Assembly (NCBI GenBank): GCA_032433765.1
Contig: JAVIAB010000101.1
Location: 59,138,092-59,202,091, forward strand
Direction of reading: 5' to 3'
Source of the DNA: Megaustenia siamemsis
Lineage: Eukaryota; Mollusca; Gastropoda; Stylommatophora; Ariophantidae
Length of the DNA stretch: 64,000 bases
Below the pieces are notes generated by a model. That model saw only the letters and a program-made list of their open reading frames with translations. It ran no database searches and had not been told where the DNA came from. The translations under genes were made by a program, and so were the position numbers. This document shows positions 1 to 10,273 of the stretch, in pieces; the first letter of the stretch is position 1, and the number at the start of each line of letters is the position of its first letter.

Positions 1-247
1 TCCGAATTACTAATTCATCTCCCAAACAAAGAAAGGTAACTGTAGTCCCCATCGTAGCAGTCTCAGCACACGCCAAAAGACATAAGGCGAAACCGCGCAG
101 AAAGTGAACACAGCCAACTGTTCCCTGTCATACGATATCATCATTCATCGTAAACAAGCGGGATATCGAAGCAGGATCAAAACGGATGAGACACACAGCT
201 CACGGTGTGCACAGAGCACTTAACTCAGTAGCTCCTGCAACAAGCCG
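1..247 (-). repeat. 3'-flank segment (RX) of the Cys-rich gene family, copy i
   Basis: This segment lies directly downstream, in minus-strand sense, of the terminal exon at 340-1167. Similar sequence recurs at about 24945-25290 (plus) and 47455-47762 (plus). Shared landmarks on the minus strand are GTTGCAGGAGCTACTGAG, then GTGCTCTGTGCACACCGTGAGC, then a stretch containing GATATCGTATGA. In copies i and iv it follows the gene-end sequence in the same order and orientation, so it probably belongs to the 3' untranslated or flanking part of the gene, although a separate dispersed repeat is possible. It continues off the left edge. No AATAAA was seen on the minus strand here. Confidence 0.6.
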
Positions 248-339
248 GACTTGGAATATGAGGAAACTGCAAGAAGGAACACTTTTCAGACATAGCCTTC
301 AATGGTTCCTGCCGCCTATCCACCATATACCATGGGAGT

Positions 340-1167
340 TCACGTCCTCCCGAAAATGATGATCGTCATAGCACTTGATGATGTTAGGCCGTCGTTGATG
401 ACTCCAATTCCAAACATATAGACACACAGTGGTGGTAAGTTATCATTTCCAATCCAACAGAAGCCACATGACCTGTAGTTTGTAAAACCACAGAGAGAAT
501 ATGATTTTGTGACCTTCACTGATTCACTCTTAGATGTGAATGTGTAGTTTACACAAGAGGAGAAGTTTTCAACTACAGTGATCCCATTTAAGGCAATTCT
601 GGGATAGCAAGGCAAGTCTCCTTTATAGCAGCAGAACGTGATGTTCTCCGCTCCCTTCTTGCAGCTGCCGCCACACGATTCTGATGTCTCATTAACTTGG
701 ACATCATTCAAGAACAATGTCAGATTAGCATTCCATAGATATGGCTCTGCTGATGAAATGCTTGGTGCAACAGTTGTATCAATCATACTGGAGGCTCCCG
801 GTCTGTGGTCATTAATATCACAGACGGCACATGATGTTGTTATATTCAGTATTTCTTTCTGGGGTGTAAATATGTGGCACACACATGGAGAGTGGTTTGT
901 GGTCACAGTAATCCCATTAAAGGCAATTCTAGGATAGCATGGCATAGCTGTTTCAGAACAGCACAATCCTATGATGTTTTCTGTGTTCGCTATAAAGCTG
1001 CTGCTGCTACACAATCCTGACCAATTATAGGTGTGGACATTATTCACTTGCAATGACAAAACTGCTTTGTTTACATCATAAACCTCTGGAAGCGAATCAT
1101 TTAATGGACTAATAGTACAATTTATTCTTCCATCGGGGATATCGTCATTGAGTCCCCAAAAAAAGGT
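340..1167 (-). CDS. Candidate 3'-terminal exon of a micro-exon gene: tandem Cys-rich extracellular domains
   Basis: The reading frame is open for 275 codons to a TGA at 340-342. No in-frame ATG is needed: an acceptor-like CTTTTTAACCAAAG precedes 1167 and an in-frame TAA lies just upstream, so this reads as an exon rather than a whole gene. The protein has two related units of about 100 residues. Each has a strand like VLSLQVNNV or NLTLFLNDV, a CC pair, a PCYPRIA-NGITV core and later paired cysteines. About nine N-X-S/T sites (such as NWSG, NITT, NETS, NITF, NYTF) and many cysteines point to a secreted or surface glycoprotein, possibly with a beta-sandwich fold. I do not recognise the family. 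It ends in CVYMFGIGV and a short Ser-rich hydrophobic tail. Phase 0 at its start matches the upstream micro-exons. It could instead be an isolated gene relic, but the intact frame and paired domains argue for a functional exon. Confidence 0.55.
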   Translation of the reverse strand, partial: TFFWGLNDDIPDGRINCTISPLNDSLPEVYDVNKAVLSLQVNNVHTYNWSGLCSSSSFIANTENIIGLCCSETAMPCYPRIAFNGITVTTNHSPCVCHIFTPQKEILNITTSCAVCDINDHRPGASSMIDTTVAPSISSAEPYLWNANLTLFLNDVQVNETSESCGGSCKKGAENITFCCYKGDLPCYPRIALNGITVVENFSSCVNYTFTSKSESVKVTKSYSLCGFTNYRSCGFCWIGNDNLPPLCVYMFGIGVINDGLTSSSAMTIIIFGRT

Positions 1168-1504
1168 CTTTGGTTAAAAAGCACATATGCTTTTGAGTTA
1201 AACACACAATGAGCCCACTTCATAGATTCAAAATGATCCCTGCCAATGCCATCCGTTTGCACAAGTTAGGGCCTTAGCTACCAACGTCACAAATGTCTGA
1301 AACGAAGCCATCCAATTAACGACTTTATCTACAGCGAAGGTTAACGAACTGTGAACAAACATTTATGTTCAAACCCTTGAAAACATTTTCAAAAATCTGC
1401 CAACTCGCAGCAATAACACTTATCGTGTTGTTCAATGTAAACATTGCTTAGTCCATAGCTCGAATATAAATAAGCTGCCATTTTGGTGCGTCCCATGACG
1501 TCAT

Positions 1505-1506
<2 letters not shown>
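1168..1506. other. Non-coding stretch, presumed last intron
   Basis: No convincing exon. A weak minus-strand candidate ending near 1297 (GTTTCAG followed by ACATTT) has no good donor. A perfect TGACGTCA (CRE-like) octamer lies at 1496-1503, just before the (TA)n tract. Confidence 0.4.

Positions 1507-1565
<59 letters not shown>
1507..1565. repeat. (TA)n microsatellite
   Basis: About 29 uninterrupted TA units. It abuts the 5' side of a family B LINE fragment. Confidence 0.97.
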
Positions 1566-1568
<3 letters not shown>

Positions 1569-1569
1569 T

Positions 1570-1862
1570 AAACATGGACAGCTATGAAGAGTAATGAAAA
1601 CGTTCTGTAAGAGACCAAAGCAAAAATAGATCTAATTTACAATACTAGGAAGAAACAATCATAATTTTTTATTGGCCATGTAATGAGAAGAGAGCAGCTG
1701 GAATATATTGTACCAAATGGGAAAATGAGGGAAGAAGAGATGGAGGAAGCAAAGAGAAAAGATACCAGACAACTTAAAAGAATGGCTTGGCAGAACAACA
1801 GAAATGTTAAATAAATTTCGAAGTAGAAAGTTTTGGAGAAGTATGATCACCTAATATGATAT
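1570..1862 (+). mobile_element. LINE family B, 3'-terminal fragment
   Basis: A degraded C-terminal end of a non-LTR reverse transcriptase ORF. The plus strand reads through motifs like KKQS, GHVMRREQLEYIV and REAKREK, and ends near the ITY-type terminus seen in the other B copies at 9690-10208 and 42830-43218. Frameshifts and stops are present, so it is dead. Confidence 0.6.
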
Positions 1863-1883
1863 TACTTCATTCCAAAAGCGAAA

Positions 1884-2270
1884 GAGGCGAAGGCGTGCCT
1901 CCCAGCACCAGAGCTGGAAGTTGTCAGCGACCCACAGCTGATGGCTTGCGCCAGGATCGGTGAACCAAAACAATCCAGACCCTGCTCCACCTCTCCGTGG
2001 TGCCTCCAGTAACAGACTAACCTGTCTAGTCTGGCCAAGCGTGCAGGGATCTAAGAGGGAAGACAACCCGGTACTCAAAAATGTCATGCTGAAGTCGGAT
2101 GTGTTGGGCCGAAAGGCGCAAATATAACAGTTATACTGCAAACCATAACACAGCGCAGACACGTCCACTACGTCCTTGTAAGGGCGGATGATAAAGAGGA
2201 AAATTTCTAGTCTACCACGATACTCTAGAATACTTTAGTCATCGGGTGAACGCAACCAACCAACCAACCA
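1884..2270 (+). repeat. Interspersed repeat R, copy 1
   Basis: About 385 bp that recur at 13789-14186 with roughly 85-90 percent identity by eye (for example GATGGCTTGCGCCAGGATCG and CCTGTCTAGTCTGGCCAAGC). This copy ends in (CAAC)n where the other ends in (ATC)n. A short-tandem-repeat tail suggests the 3' end of a non-LTR element or a SINE-like repeat. I cannot name the family. Confidence 0.75.
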
Positions 2271-2456
2271 TTCTAAAATCAAAAATCATGTTTCCATTGC
2301 TACACTTTAGATCATAATCACCGCAATCATCAACATTAAGCACCTTGCCTTTAGCGTTGGTGATCATCGAGTCACGTGTCAGACATCTCTACATCTACAG
2401 TGCTACATCTATCAATTATGTTGATGACTTCGTACACATCAGAATCATTATCTACA

Positions 2457-2995
2457 TCATCATCATGTGCCATACCGTTTGGCGTAGGCGATCATGCCCT
2501 TCCAGAATCGTATATATATATATATATTACGCATTGCACCAATTATGTCGAAGACTTGTTCCATGCACCAATCTATCCAGTATGTTCTCTATTTGTCGCC
2601 CGCCATCACAATTTCCATGTATTCTGCTAGTTGTAACCAAGTATTCCAGCTTTCCTCTTTTCATGATGTGCTCGAAAAATGTTGATTGTTTCTTTTTGAT
2701 GTTTCTTAGGAGCTCCCTTTTTGTGTTGGCCTCTTTGAGAATTTCCTCGTTAGTCATTTTGTTCAACGTTCAACATTCATCTGTGAAACCATGTGGCCTT
2801 TAATCGTCATTTCATTTGTTTGTTTATTGTCCATGATTCGCTTCCACAGGTCGTTATTGGCTCTATATGGCACTGATGAACACTCTTTCTCACCTCCATT
2901 GACATAGATTTGCTGCATAAGATGTTTATAATTTGTTTAAATACTATTTTGGCCTGACACAACCATTCTTTTATTAAACTGATGTATATTTTCGC
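2457..2995 (-). mobile_element. LINE family A, 3' end (minus strand)
   Basis: Read on the minus strand it encodes a decayed reverse-transcriptase C-terminus with NEEILKEANTKRELL, KKQSTFFEHIMKRGKLEYLV and RQIENILDRLV, and ends in the family's (ATG)n tail, seen as CATCATCATC at about 2451-2466. A (TA)9 tract at 2511-2527 interrupts the last codons. It is truncated at its 5' side. Confidence 0.75.
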
Positions 2996-3085
2996 GTTCT
3001 CTTCCCTTTTGTCTCCTCCATAAATTTATTCCAGTTGTCACAATACACTCCAGTTCCCTCTCATTTAATTGACCAAACATGCTGA
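2995..3085 (-). mobile_element. Small LINE family B fragment
   Basis: About 90 bp on the minus strand resemble the ELEYIVTTG and RRQKGRE segment of the B C-terminus. It abuts the preceding A fragment, so it is a remnant of an older insertion. Confidence 0.4.
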
Positions 3086-3261
3086 ATTTATTTCTAATGA
3101 TTAACATACAATGATCGCTAGAAATGGTAATTTTTTAAAAGAAATATCAGAATTATTTTTTGTCCACAAATCATGAAAACATCGAGATGGTCACGATATG
3201 GTAAAGGCGGACACATGTTTAAACATTTATTAATTGCACTTTCACAGAAAAGTAATATTAC

Positions 3262-3282
3262 CCTCTCTGCAGTTTGCACAAT
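3262..3282 (-). CDS. Candidate micro-exon (21 bp), peptide IVQTAER
   Basis: On the minus strand the order is CTTTTTATTTTAG, then ATTGTGCAAACTGCAGAGAGG, then GTAATATTAC. The acceptor has a clear pyrimidine tract and the donor is acceptable. It holds seven codons, open in phase 0. It is the last well-supported micro-exon before the terminal exon at 340-1167. Confidence 0.5.
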
Positions 3283-3699
3283 CTAAAATAAAAAGATGAG
3301 ATGTTAGTTCAGAAAACATGTACTCATTAAAGCCAACATATTCATGTCCGTATATTTACTGCTTCAACACATAGGCAAGCATTATTCTTATCTATTAATA
3401 TATTTTATATCGAAATGTTAATACATTTCAAATTGGATTTACTTAGAATGCTATTATTGTAAATGATTTTGCCATTTCCTCACCTGCGACCATTGCTGGT
3501 TGACGATGCAAGGACGTTTGAAATCATTTTGCCTCCAGCGCTGTAACTATAACACTGCACCATATGCTGCTTAGTTGGCCGTGTACCGTAATGCACATTT
3601 TCTCGTAGCATGGCGCGATGTCGCGGAGTACGGATTCGGTCCTGCTTCGTGTTGTCTAATGTTCATTGATTTTTATTTCTGTTGTTTATTAATGTTTTG
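3283..3699. other. No gene seen; intronic
   Basis: AT-rich sequence without a convincing exon or recognised repeat. A 12-bp minus-strand candidate near 3486-3497 was rejected because it has no pyrimidine tract. Confidence 0.4.
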
Positions 3700-4385
3700 T
3701 CCAAGTATTGTAAACATAAGTCTTCCCCTGAAATGATTTTGTATAACTATGACAAGAGCACTGTGATATGTGCCACCGATGTGACAACGCGTCAAATACT
3801 TGGGCACAATAATTACATCACATGGACGATGAACTACAGAAATAAAAAGCAGAAATGCTCAGGCCAAAATAGCATTTCAGAAAATGAAAAATAGCTTATG
3901 CAAGAAATCTATCTCATTAGAAATGAGAAGGAGAGGTCATCGGTGCTATATAGAACCAATTCTGACCTATGGAAGCAAATCATGGACGGTAGACAAACAC
4001 AAGACCATTAGAGGCCACAGAAATGGGATTTCTTAGAAGAATGTTGAAAGTTCCCAGGACAGCTAAAAAAACCAATGAGTAAGTTCTCAAAGAGGCTAAC
4101 TCGAAAAAGGCAGCTCCTAAGATAAACATCAGAAAGAAACAATCAACATTTTTCGGTTTTCTGGCACATCATGAGAAGGGGAAAGTTGGAATACTTGGTT
4201 ACAGCTGGCAAAATAAAAGAAAAAAGAGATCGCGGACGACAAAGAGAGAAAATACTGGATAGCTTGGTGTCATGGCATGGAAAACAGTCAACAGCATAAC
4301 TGATACGATGCACTGCAGATAGAAGATTGTGGACGGACATGATCGCCTACGCCAACCGGTATGACACATGATGATGATGATGCTG
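3700..4385 (+). mobile_element. LINE family A, RT thumb to 3' end
   Basis: Reads, with frameshifts, from the RT thumb (segments like RQILGHNNYIT, IEPILTYGS, SWTVDKHKT) through RRMLKVP, KKQSTFF, MRRGKLEYLVTAGKI, RGRQREKILDSLVSWHGKQST, LWTDMIAYANRY and a stop, followed by ATGATGATGATGATG. The C-terminal tail and trinucleotide tail define family A here. A tail of simple repeats instead of poly(A) is typical of RTE-clade LINEs. It is 5'-truncated and not coding-competent. Confidence 0.85.
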
Positions 4386-5949
4386 TGAAAATATACTCTG
4401 ATGAAGTAATTTTAAGGACATTTAGCATTGATCACCTGTACATGATACATGGGCACACCAGATGATAAATGAAGACGCACCGACAGCTGGTTTGTCAGGC
4501 ACATCTGACGCAATTCGAATTAAAAGAATATTCCTCTCTTTGCTGATTTGTCACTGGCGACGAGTCATGAGCACATATGTATGGCCCACTCAGAAGCACC
4601 AGCCTATGGTGCACATATATAAGCTTTGATCTAACACAAAAACATCAACCGTCGTCTCGGTGGTGTATGTAATGATGTTTATCTTTTGAGACTGCCAGGC
4701 AGAGTGTAGTTCCCAAATACTATTTGAAACTCGACAATGCCTTAACACTAATCGCCATGTGACAGCGTTGTAGAAACTCTAGTCATCATTGCTACATATC
4801 GATCTGGACAAAAAGTGAATTCTTCAGCACTGCAGTGTTAGTCCACACTCGAGTCGAGAAACAGTGGCTGCACTGGAACCTCTCAGGTTTGACATTTTAC
4901 CGCACCCAACGTACAGCTACAATCTGGCAGCTGGCGACTTCTAACCTCTCTCGAAACTGAAGGAACACATCAGTGAGCAACGGTACGTTTCTACGAAGGA
5001 GATGCATGCATGTGTACTAGGCGTCGGCAGAAGAAGCCCACATAATTCCTGGACTGAGTACAACAACCTGTCTGAGTTTGGGGTATCTGTCATGCATGCT
5101 GAGGCAGATTTCCCGGAATCACCCCAAAATAATTGTGACGTCTCGAGATATGATAGCTATAGAGGGCTGGTCTCGTTTTACCCACAGCCGTCCCTGCCCG
5201 AAATGCTGAGAACGTCACAACTGTTGGTCGATGTCCCCTCGTGGGCAGGCTCAGAGATATCGGTGACTACTGTGGACCGATATGGTTGAAAAATAATGAC
5301 ATACTCACGTAAATGACATTTCAATTTTTCATAACATGTAAAGCTCATATGTTTATCTAACAAGTTATTAAATACATCATGCCAAAAGTCCACCTTTTTT
5401 CCAAATCTCAACGTACATAAAAAAGCGAAGGCAATGATTTATAACATGGATTAAAGTTTTCGCGAGCTTTAGCTTCATCTCGTGAAGCAGATACATGTAG
5501 CTCAAGTGGGTGAATATTATGATTTGCTTATGATAGCAATTTCATTTAGCTTCATTCATAAAGACACACAATACCAACGGAAATGTCACGTTGATCATTA
5601 ACGAGAAACTGTAACTGTTACACCTACTATTACTATGTAGCCTTCGAACGTCACATTCAATATGAATACTTGAAATTAAAATATATAATTGGAACAACAT
5701 TTGCGTAAACAATTTAATACGTATTTTTATAAGTTCAAATGATAGCGGAGATTTTTTTTTTGGTTACTTTAGGCATCGGGGGCTATTGTTGCTGGCTTTC
5801 TATCGGAATTCCATAAAACAAGAAACATTAGACCGTTATATATGTTCGGCAGTCTACTGTACTGGAATGTGTAGGTCGCATATGAAAGTTCTATGAGTAG
5901 CAATGGACTATGTTATATATCATTTGTTAATCTTAGGCAAATGGATGAA
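4386..5949. other. Non-coding; weak exon candidates only
   Basis: No repeat recognised. On the minus strand 5309-5406 has an open frame of about 32 codons between a fair acceptor and a GTGAGT donor, but its 98-bp length and mixed phase do not fit the micro-exon series. A 9-bp minus candidate at 4915-4923 (ATTGTAGCT, then GTACG) has a poor acceptor. Both are noted, not called. Confidence 0.3.
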
Positions 5950-6455
5950 CTAAATATATCAAACGCTCAAAGAGTCATGCACTTGTGTGAGACTAAATAC
6001 ATTGACCGCTCAAACAACCAAGCACTTGTGTGAGATTAAGTACATTGACCGCTCAAACAGTCATGCACTTGAGTGAGATTAAGTACATTGAACGCTCAAA
6101 CAGTCATGCACTTGTGTGAGATTAAGTACACCGACCGCTCAAACAGTCATGCACTTGTGTGAGACTAAATACATTGAACGCTCAAACAGTCATACAATTG
6201 TGTTAGACTAATACATTGAACGCTCAAACAGTCATGAACTTGTATGAGACTAAGTACATTGAGCGCGAAACAGCCATGCACTTGTATGAGACTAAGTACA
6301 TTGAACGCGAAACAGCCATACACTTGTATGAGACTAAGTACATTGGACTCTAAAGAATCATGCACTTGTGTGAGACTAAGTACATCGAACGCTCAAATAT
6401 TCATGTACTTGTGTCGGACTAAGTACACTGAACGCTCAAACAGTCATGTACTTAG
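5950..6455. repeat. Minisatellite, 43-bp unit, about 12 copies
   Basis: The unit runs roughly ATTAAGTACATTGAACGCTC, then AAACAGTCATGCACTTGTGT, then GAG. Copies differ by scattered substitutions and small deletions. Because 43 is not a multiple of three, short open frames in it are incidental. Confidence 0.93.
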
Positions 6456-6888
6456 CTGTGTGAAAGTAATTAAATGATGTGCATAAAATTAGACACAGCG
6501 TAAATATACTTAATGTGTATACATAACATCACTATATGATATAAAATACATAATGGATTCACTATACATTTCACCCATACCGTCAGAAACAAGCATTGAT
6601 AAATCAACTCCATAAATGTTTATTTAACAACTTGTTATATTATAGTTCGTTCACAAAGTCATGCCAATAGAGGTGATCAATTATCTCCGTTATTTTTTAA
6701 TGATTTTCTGTAATTCTTTTTTCATGAAATCTTATTTTTTTAATCGACCTTCAGATTTTATAACATTTATGTACAAAGGTAGTATGAATTTTGTACAACC
6801 CGTTTTTTGTAAATACAATTTTAGGAAAATTGTAAAACCGCGTGCTCTAAACATTAGATTGTACTGTAAATTATGTTAATTTTCTAAG
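6456..6888. other. No gene seen
   Basis: AT-rich sequence with no supported exon or recognised repeat. Confidence 0.4.
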
Positions 6889-6889
6889 A

Positions 6890-8440
6890 ATGCAAGCCAA
6901 AGGCGTATCGGTATATGCCTGGCGACAGAAAACAGCGTTGTCTGACTCTTTGTTTTATATATTAGAACTGTTCTGTTTGGTTGCTAATTCTTATGGCTGT
7001 TGTTTGTTCCCAGTACATGTTTTTTTTTTTATGATTCGCAGATTCATACCATCAATGTTTTATTTCCTCAGCATATTGATTATTTACACATGCTTTACTT
7101 TGTCAAATGCTTTTGTTTAGACTATTAAGCAAATATATAGATCTTTCTTTACCTCTATAGCTCTTTCAATCACTGTTTTCAGGATGTATATTGCATTAAT
7201 GGTGCAATTGTCTTCCACAAATCCAATTGTTCCTCACATATGTATTATATTACTTTGTTGCTTACACGTCTCATGATAATTCATAGTAGTATTTTCTTCA
7301 TATGTCGCATAAGTATAATAGTGCGATTTCTTCACAACCAGTGCCGCCTGAATTCGTCGGTATGGCTACAAAGATAGATTTAGTAGATCTTCGTGTATGT
7401 GTCAAGTGTTATAAATGGCATTGAGTAATTTTGTTATAACTTGTACTCCTAATTCTCCTAATTATCTCTTAGATTATTATTATATTGTCGGGACCTTGAA
7501 TTGTTAAAATTTCGCATGCGTCGAATTGCATCCTCCGCTTTACTCTGTATTGTTGGTGGTCCCGTGATTTTGGTTGAATTGTTTAGCTCTGGTCTTTCAG
7601 TAACATAGAGCTGACTGATATATTCTGATCAACTTTCCATTATCTTCTCCTGTCCCTTATTATATTTCCTTCGTTTCATGTTACACATCCTGCAACTTTG
7701 ACACCCTTCTTCATTTTTGTTCATTTAACAGATTATGCATCAATTGTGAGTTTTTTTAAAATTTTTTTTTATTTTTTGTTTTTCAATTTCTTCACAATTC
7801 TTCTTTAGCCATCTTTCTTTTGCTTCACGGCATCTGTTTTGGATTTATTTGAGTAATGTTTTGTATGTCAGTTCTTCTTACTTATGTTTTCATATTTCGT
7901 CCTTTAATTCTAGTATTTCTGCTGTCCTCCATTTCTTCTTGCTAATTCTTTAGTCACTGTTATTACTTCTTTTGATGTTTGTTAAATCGAATTGTTTTAG
8001 CATATCCCACTGCTCCTCGATGTTCTGTATTTTCTCTAAAACAATATATATTTTTGTTACTATCGTACTGCACGTATCACTTATCTATCTGTCTACTCTA
8101 ATCATATCTAGTTATAATTGCACATTTCTTGGGGATTTATGCGTCTTCCGCAGTTTTAGTCCTATCTTTCCAACTACTGGTACATGGTCACTATTGCAAT
8201 CTGCTCCTGGCCTTGTTTTATCTGATGTTAGCCCATTCCTGAATCTTCTCTGTACCAGTAAAATCAATTTGATTGTGTACTGGTTTGTCTGAGCTTTTCC
8301 TTGTCCATATACGCCTAGGATGTTATATCCCTTGTATACTGGAGCTTCACCTTGCCCAATGCTGTCTCGAAGACTAACAGAGGAAAGGATACTTCTTGCT
8401 CCTCCTTTGGTAGGGGATAAATCTACACCGCTAACCATTT
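6890..8440 (-). mobile_element. Decayed LINE (B-type), endonuclease to RT, minus strand
   Basis: The upstream part (8440-8112) encodes the C-terminal end of an EEP-type endonuclease, with RPGADCNSDHVPVVGKI; the SDH motif is a conserved active-site signature of apurinic-like LINE endonucleases. Further along the minus strand (near 7140-7080) the RT motif region KAFDKVKH is recognisable. The order endonuclease then RT is as expected. Many stops and frameshifts make it inactive. Confidence 0.75.
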
Positions 8441-9168
8441 ATTGTTATTAGATTTATTGTAAAGTCGAAGACTACTTCCATATTACACCGCGATCTTTTA
8501 CAAATATATATATATATAATTATAAATATATATATATATAAATTGATGTTTTTATTTGTATTAATGACATATCCATGATCGTCTACTAAGTAACCCTCTA
8601 ATCTCTAATTAACTCTTTCTGACGTTCACACGATGACCGCTAAAGGAATTAATGTTCTCCTCATCATCGGTGCTCAAAGGGGAATTTGGTGAACGTAGAC
8701 TCATTTTGTGAAGTTTACGGTTGATCTGTATTGTTAGCGCCTGTTTGTCTAACACTTCCATCTTCATCATATTTTTGCGTCCCTTTTTACCTTTTCTCCA
8801 CGGTCCCTACTACATTTGGCAGGTTACACTCATTTGTTTGTTTGAATAGATACAGTAAAGAGGTGGGGTAGGTTGTGAACGGTTTTGATCCATCAAATCA
8901 GCTATGTGCTGCTACATCTTTCGAATCCACTACAGTCAGGCGTCCGGCCGAATTGTTATAATTTTTATATATAATAAAATAATAATATTTAATGATTTAA
9001 GTCAATGAAATTAACCATTGCATGTATGATAATAAACAGCTTAATTAGTCGAAGTTTACAAATTGGTAAATAATTTGTCGATGTTGAACTAAAATGTAAT
9101 ATATTTTTAACACAAAAAACAATGCATCATTAATTGTATTCAAGTCAGTGTTAGATCATATTACTTAC
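8441..9168. other. No gene seen; AT-rich with short TA runs
   Basis: Short (TA)n tracts lie at about 8503-8519 and 8526-8541. No supported exon. Confidence 0.4.
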
Positions 9169-9198
9169 AGGTATGAGGCTCCTAAACATATTTATATG
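9169..9198 (-). CDS. Possible micro-exon (30 bp or 13 bp)
   Basis: A perfect minus-strand donor, GTAAGTAATATG, follows 9169. Two acceptors are possible. ATTTGTTTAG gives a 30-bp open exon (peptide HINMFRSLIP), which fits the phase-0 series. The nearer ATGTTTAG gives 13 bp, which does not. The pyrimidine tract is weaker than for the other micro-exons, so it is kept as a candidate. Confidence 0.25.
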
Positions 9199-9241
9199 CT
9201 AAACAAATATGAAGAGTATAATTATGAAAGAATTCTTTATG

Positions 9242-9243
<2 letters not shown>

Positions 9244-9302
<59 letters not shown>

Positions 9303-9305
9303 GTA
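9244..9305. repeat. (TA)n microsatellite with TG interruptions
   Basis: A nearly pure TA run directly adjoining the CATCATCATG tail of the minus-strand LINE A at 9304. Confidence 0.95.
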
Positions 9306-9634
9306 TCATCATCATGTGCCATACCGGTTAGCGTAGGCGATCATGTTCTTCCACAACCTTTTATCTACAGTACATCGTATTAGTTCTGTTGTTGACTGTT
9401 TTCCATGCCATGACACCAAACTATCCAGTATTTTCTCTCTTTGTCGTCCGCGATATCTCTTTCCTTTTATTTTACCATTTGTAACCAAGTATTCCACCTT
9501 TCCTCTTCTCATAATGTGCCCAAAAATGTTGATTGTTTCATTCTGGTGTTTTTTAGGAATTCCTTATCTGTGTTGGCCTCCGATAATTTCTTCATTGATC
9601 TTTTTAGCTGTCGGGAACTTTCAACATTCTTCTT

Positions 9635-9637
<3 letters not shown>
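9304..9637 (-). mobile_element. LINE family A, 3' end (minus strand)
   Basis: Encodes MRRGKVEYLVTNGKI, RGRQREKILDSLVSWHGKQST, RLWKNMIAYANRYGT and a stop, then the (ATG)n tail at the low-coordinate end. The C-terminal 66 codons are intact; upstream it is interrupted. It is flanked on both sides by (TA)n tracts. Confidence 0.85.
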
Positions 9638-9677
<40 letters not shown>

Positions 9678-9680
9678 TAT
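9638..9680. repeat. (TA)n microsatellite
   Basis: A TA run separating an inverted pair of LINE fragments: A on the minus strand to the left and B on the plus strand to the right. Confidence 0.95.
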
Positions 9681-9689
9681 AATCTATAA

Positions 9690-10205
9690 TATAATCTAAG
9701 GTATTCTGATGATACAGTATTAATCGCTAAGAGTGAAAATGAGTTACAAGAAATGTTGGACATTGTAGTGAAGGAAAGCAAAAATAAAGGACTCAGCCTT
9801 AATAGCAAAAAGACAGAGGTAATGGTAACAACAAAGAAAAAGACATCACATCAGTGCAAAATAAAGACAAGTGGAACAATATTAAAACAGGTAAATGAAT
9901 TTAAATATTTGGGAACTTTGTTAACCTCAGACCGAAGATGTACAAAAGAGGTGAGATGTAGAATGGCTCAGGCAAAAGCAGCGTTCCAAAAAAAATGAGG
10001 AAAATACTTGAATATATTGTAACAACTGGAAAAAATTGACGGACGAAGAGATAGAGGGAAGCAAAGAGAAAAAATAACAGACATCTTAAGAGAATGGCTC
10101 GGCAGAAGATCAACAACAGAAATGATAAATAGCTGCCGAGATCGAATGTTGTGGAGAGACATGAACACCTACACCACTAGGCCCGGTACTTGATGATGAT
10201 GATGA

Positions 10206-10208
<3 letters not shown>
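9690..10208 (+). mobile_element. LINE family B, internally deleted 3' part
   Basis: Starts at the RT catalytic region (NNLRYSDDTVLIAKSENEL, where family B normally has YADD) and continues through KKTEVMVTTKKKT and NEFKYLGTLL to AKAAFQKK. It then jumps near 9998-10010 directly to the C-terminal EYIVTTGK segment, so the thumb region is missing. It ends in GATGATGATGATGATG followed by (TA)n. The same RT stretch occurs at 57205-57500. Confidence 0.8.

Positions 10209-10268
<60 letters not shown>
10209..10268. repeat. (TA)n microsatellite
   Basis: About 30 TA units continuing directly from the (GAT)n tail of the preceding LINE. Confidence 0.97.

Positions 10269-10273
<5 letters not shown>

Noticed and set aside
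5309..5406. 98-bp minus-strand open stretch with fair acceptor and GTGAGT donor
   Set aside because: Length and phases do not match the series, and no domain is recognised; it could be a real exon but support is thin.
9304..10208. CRISPR-like or satellite structure suggested by alternating repeats and TA tracts
   Set aside because: The repeated parts are LINE ends with coding motifs; there are no regular spacers.
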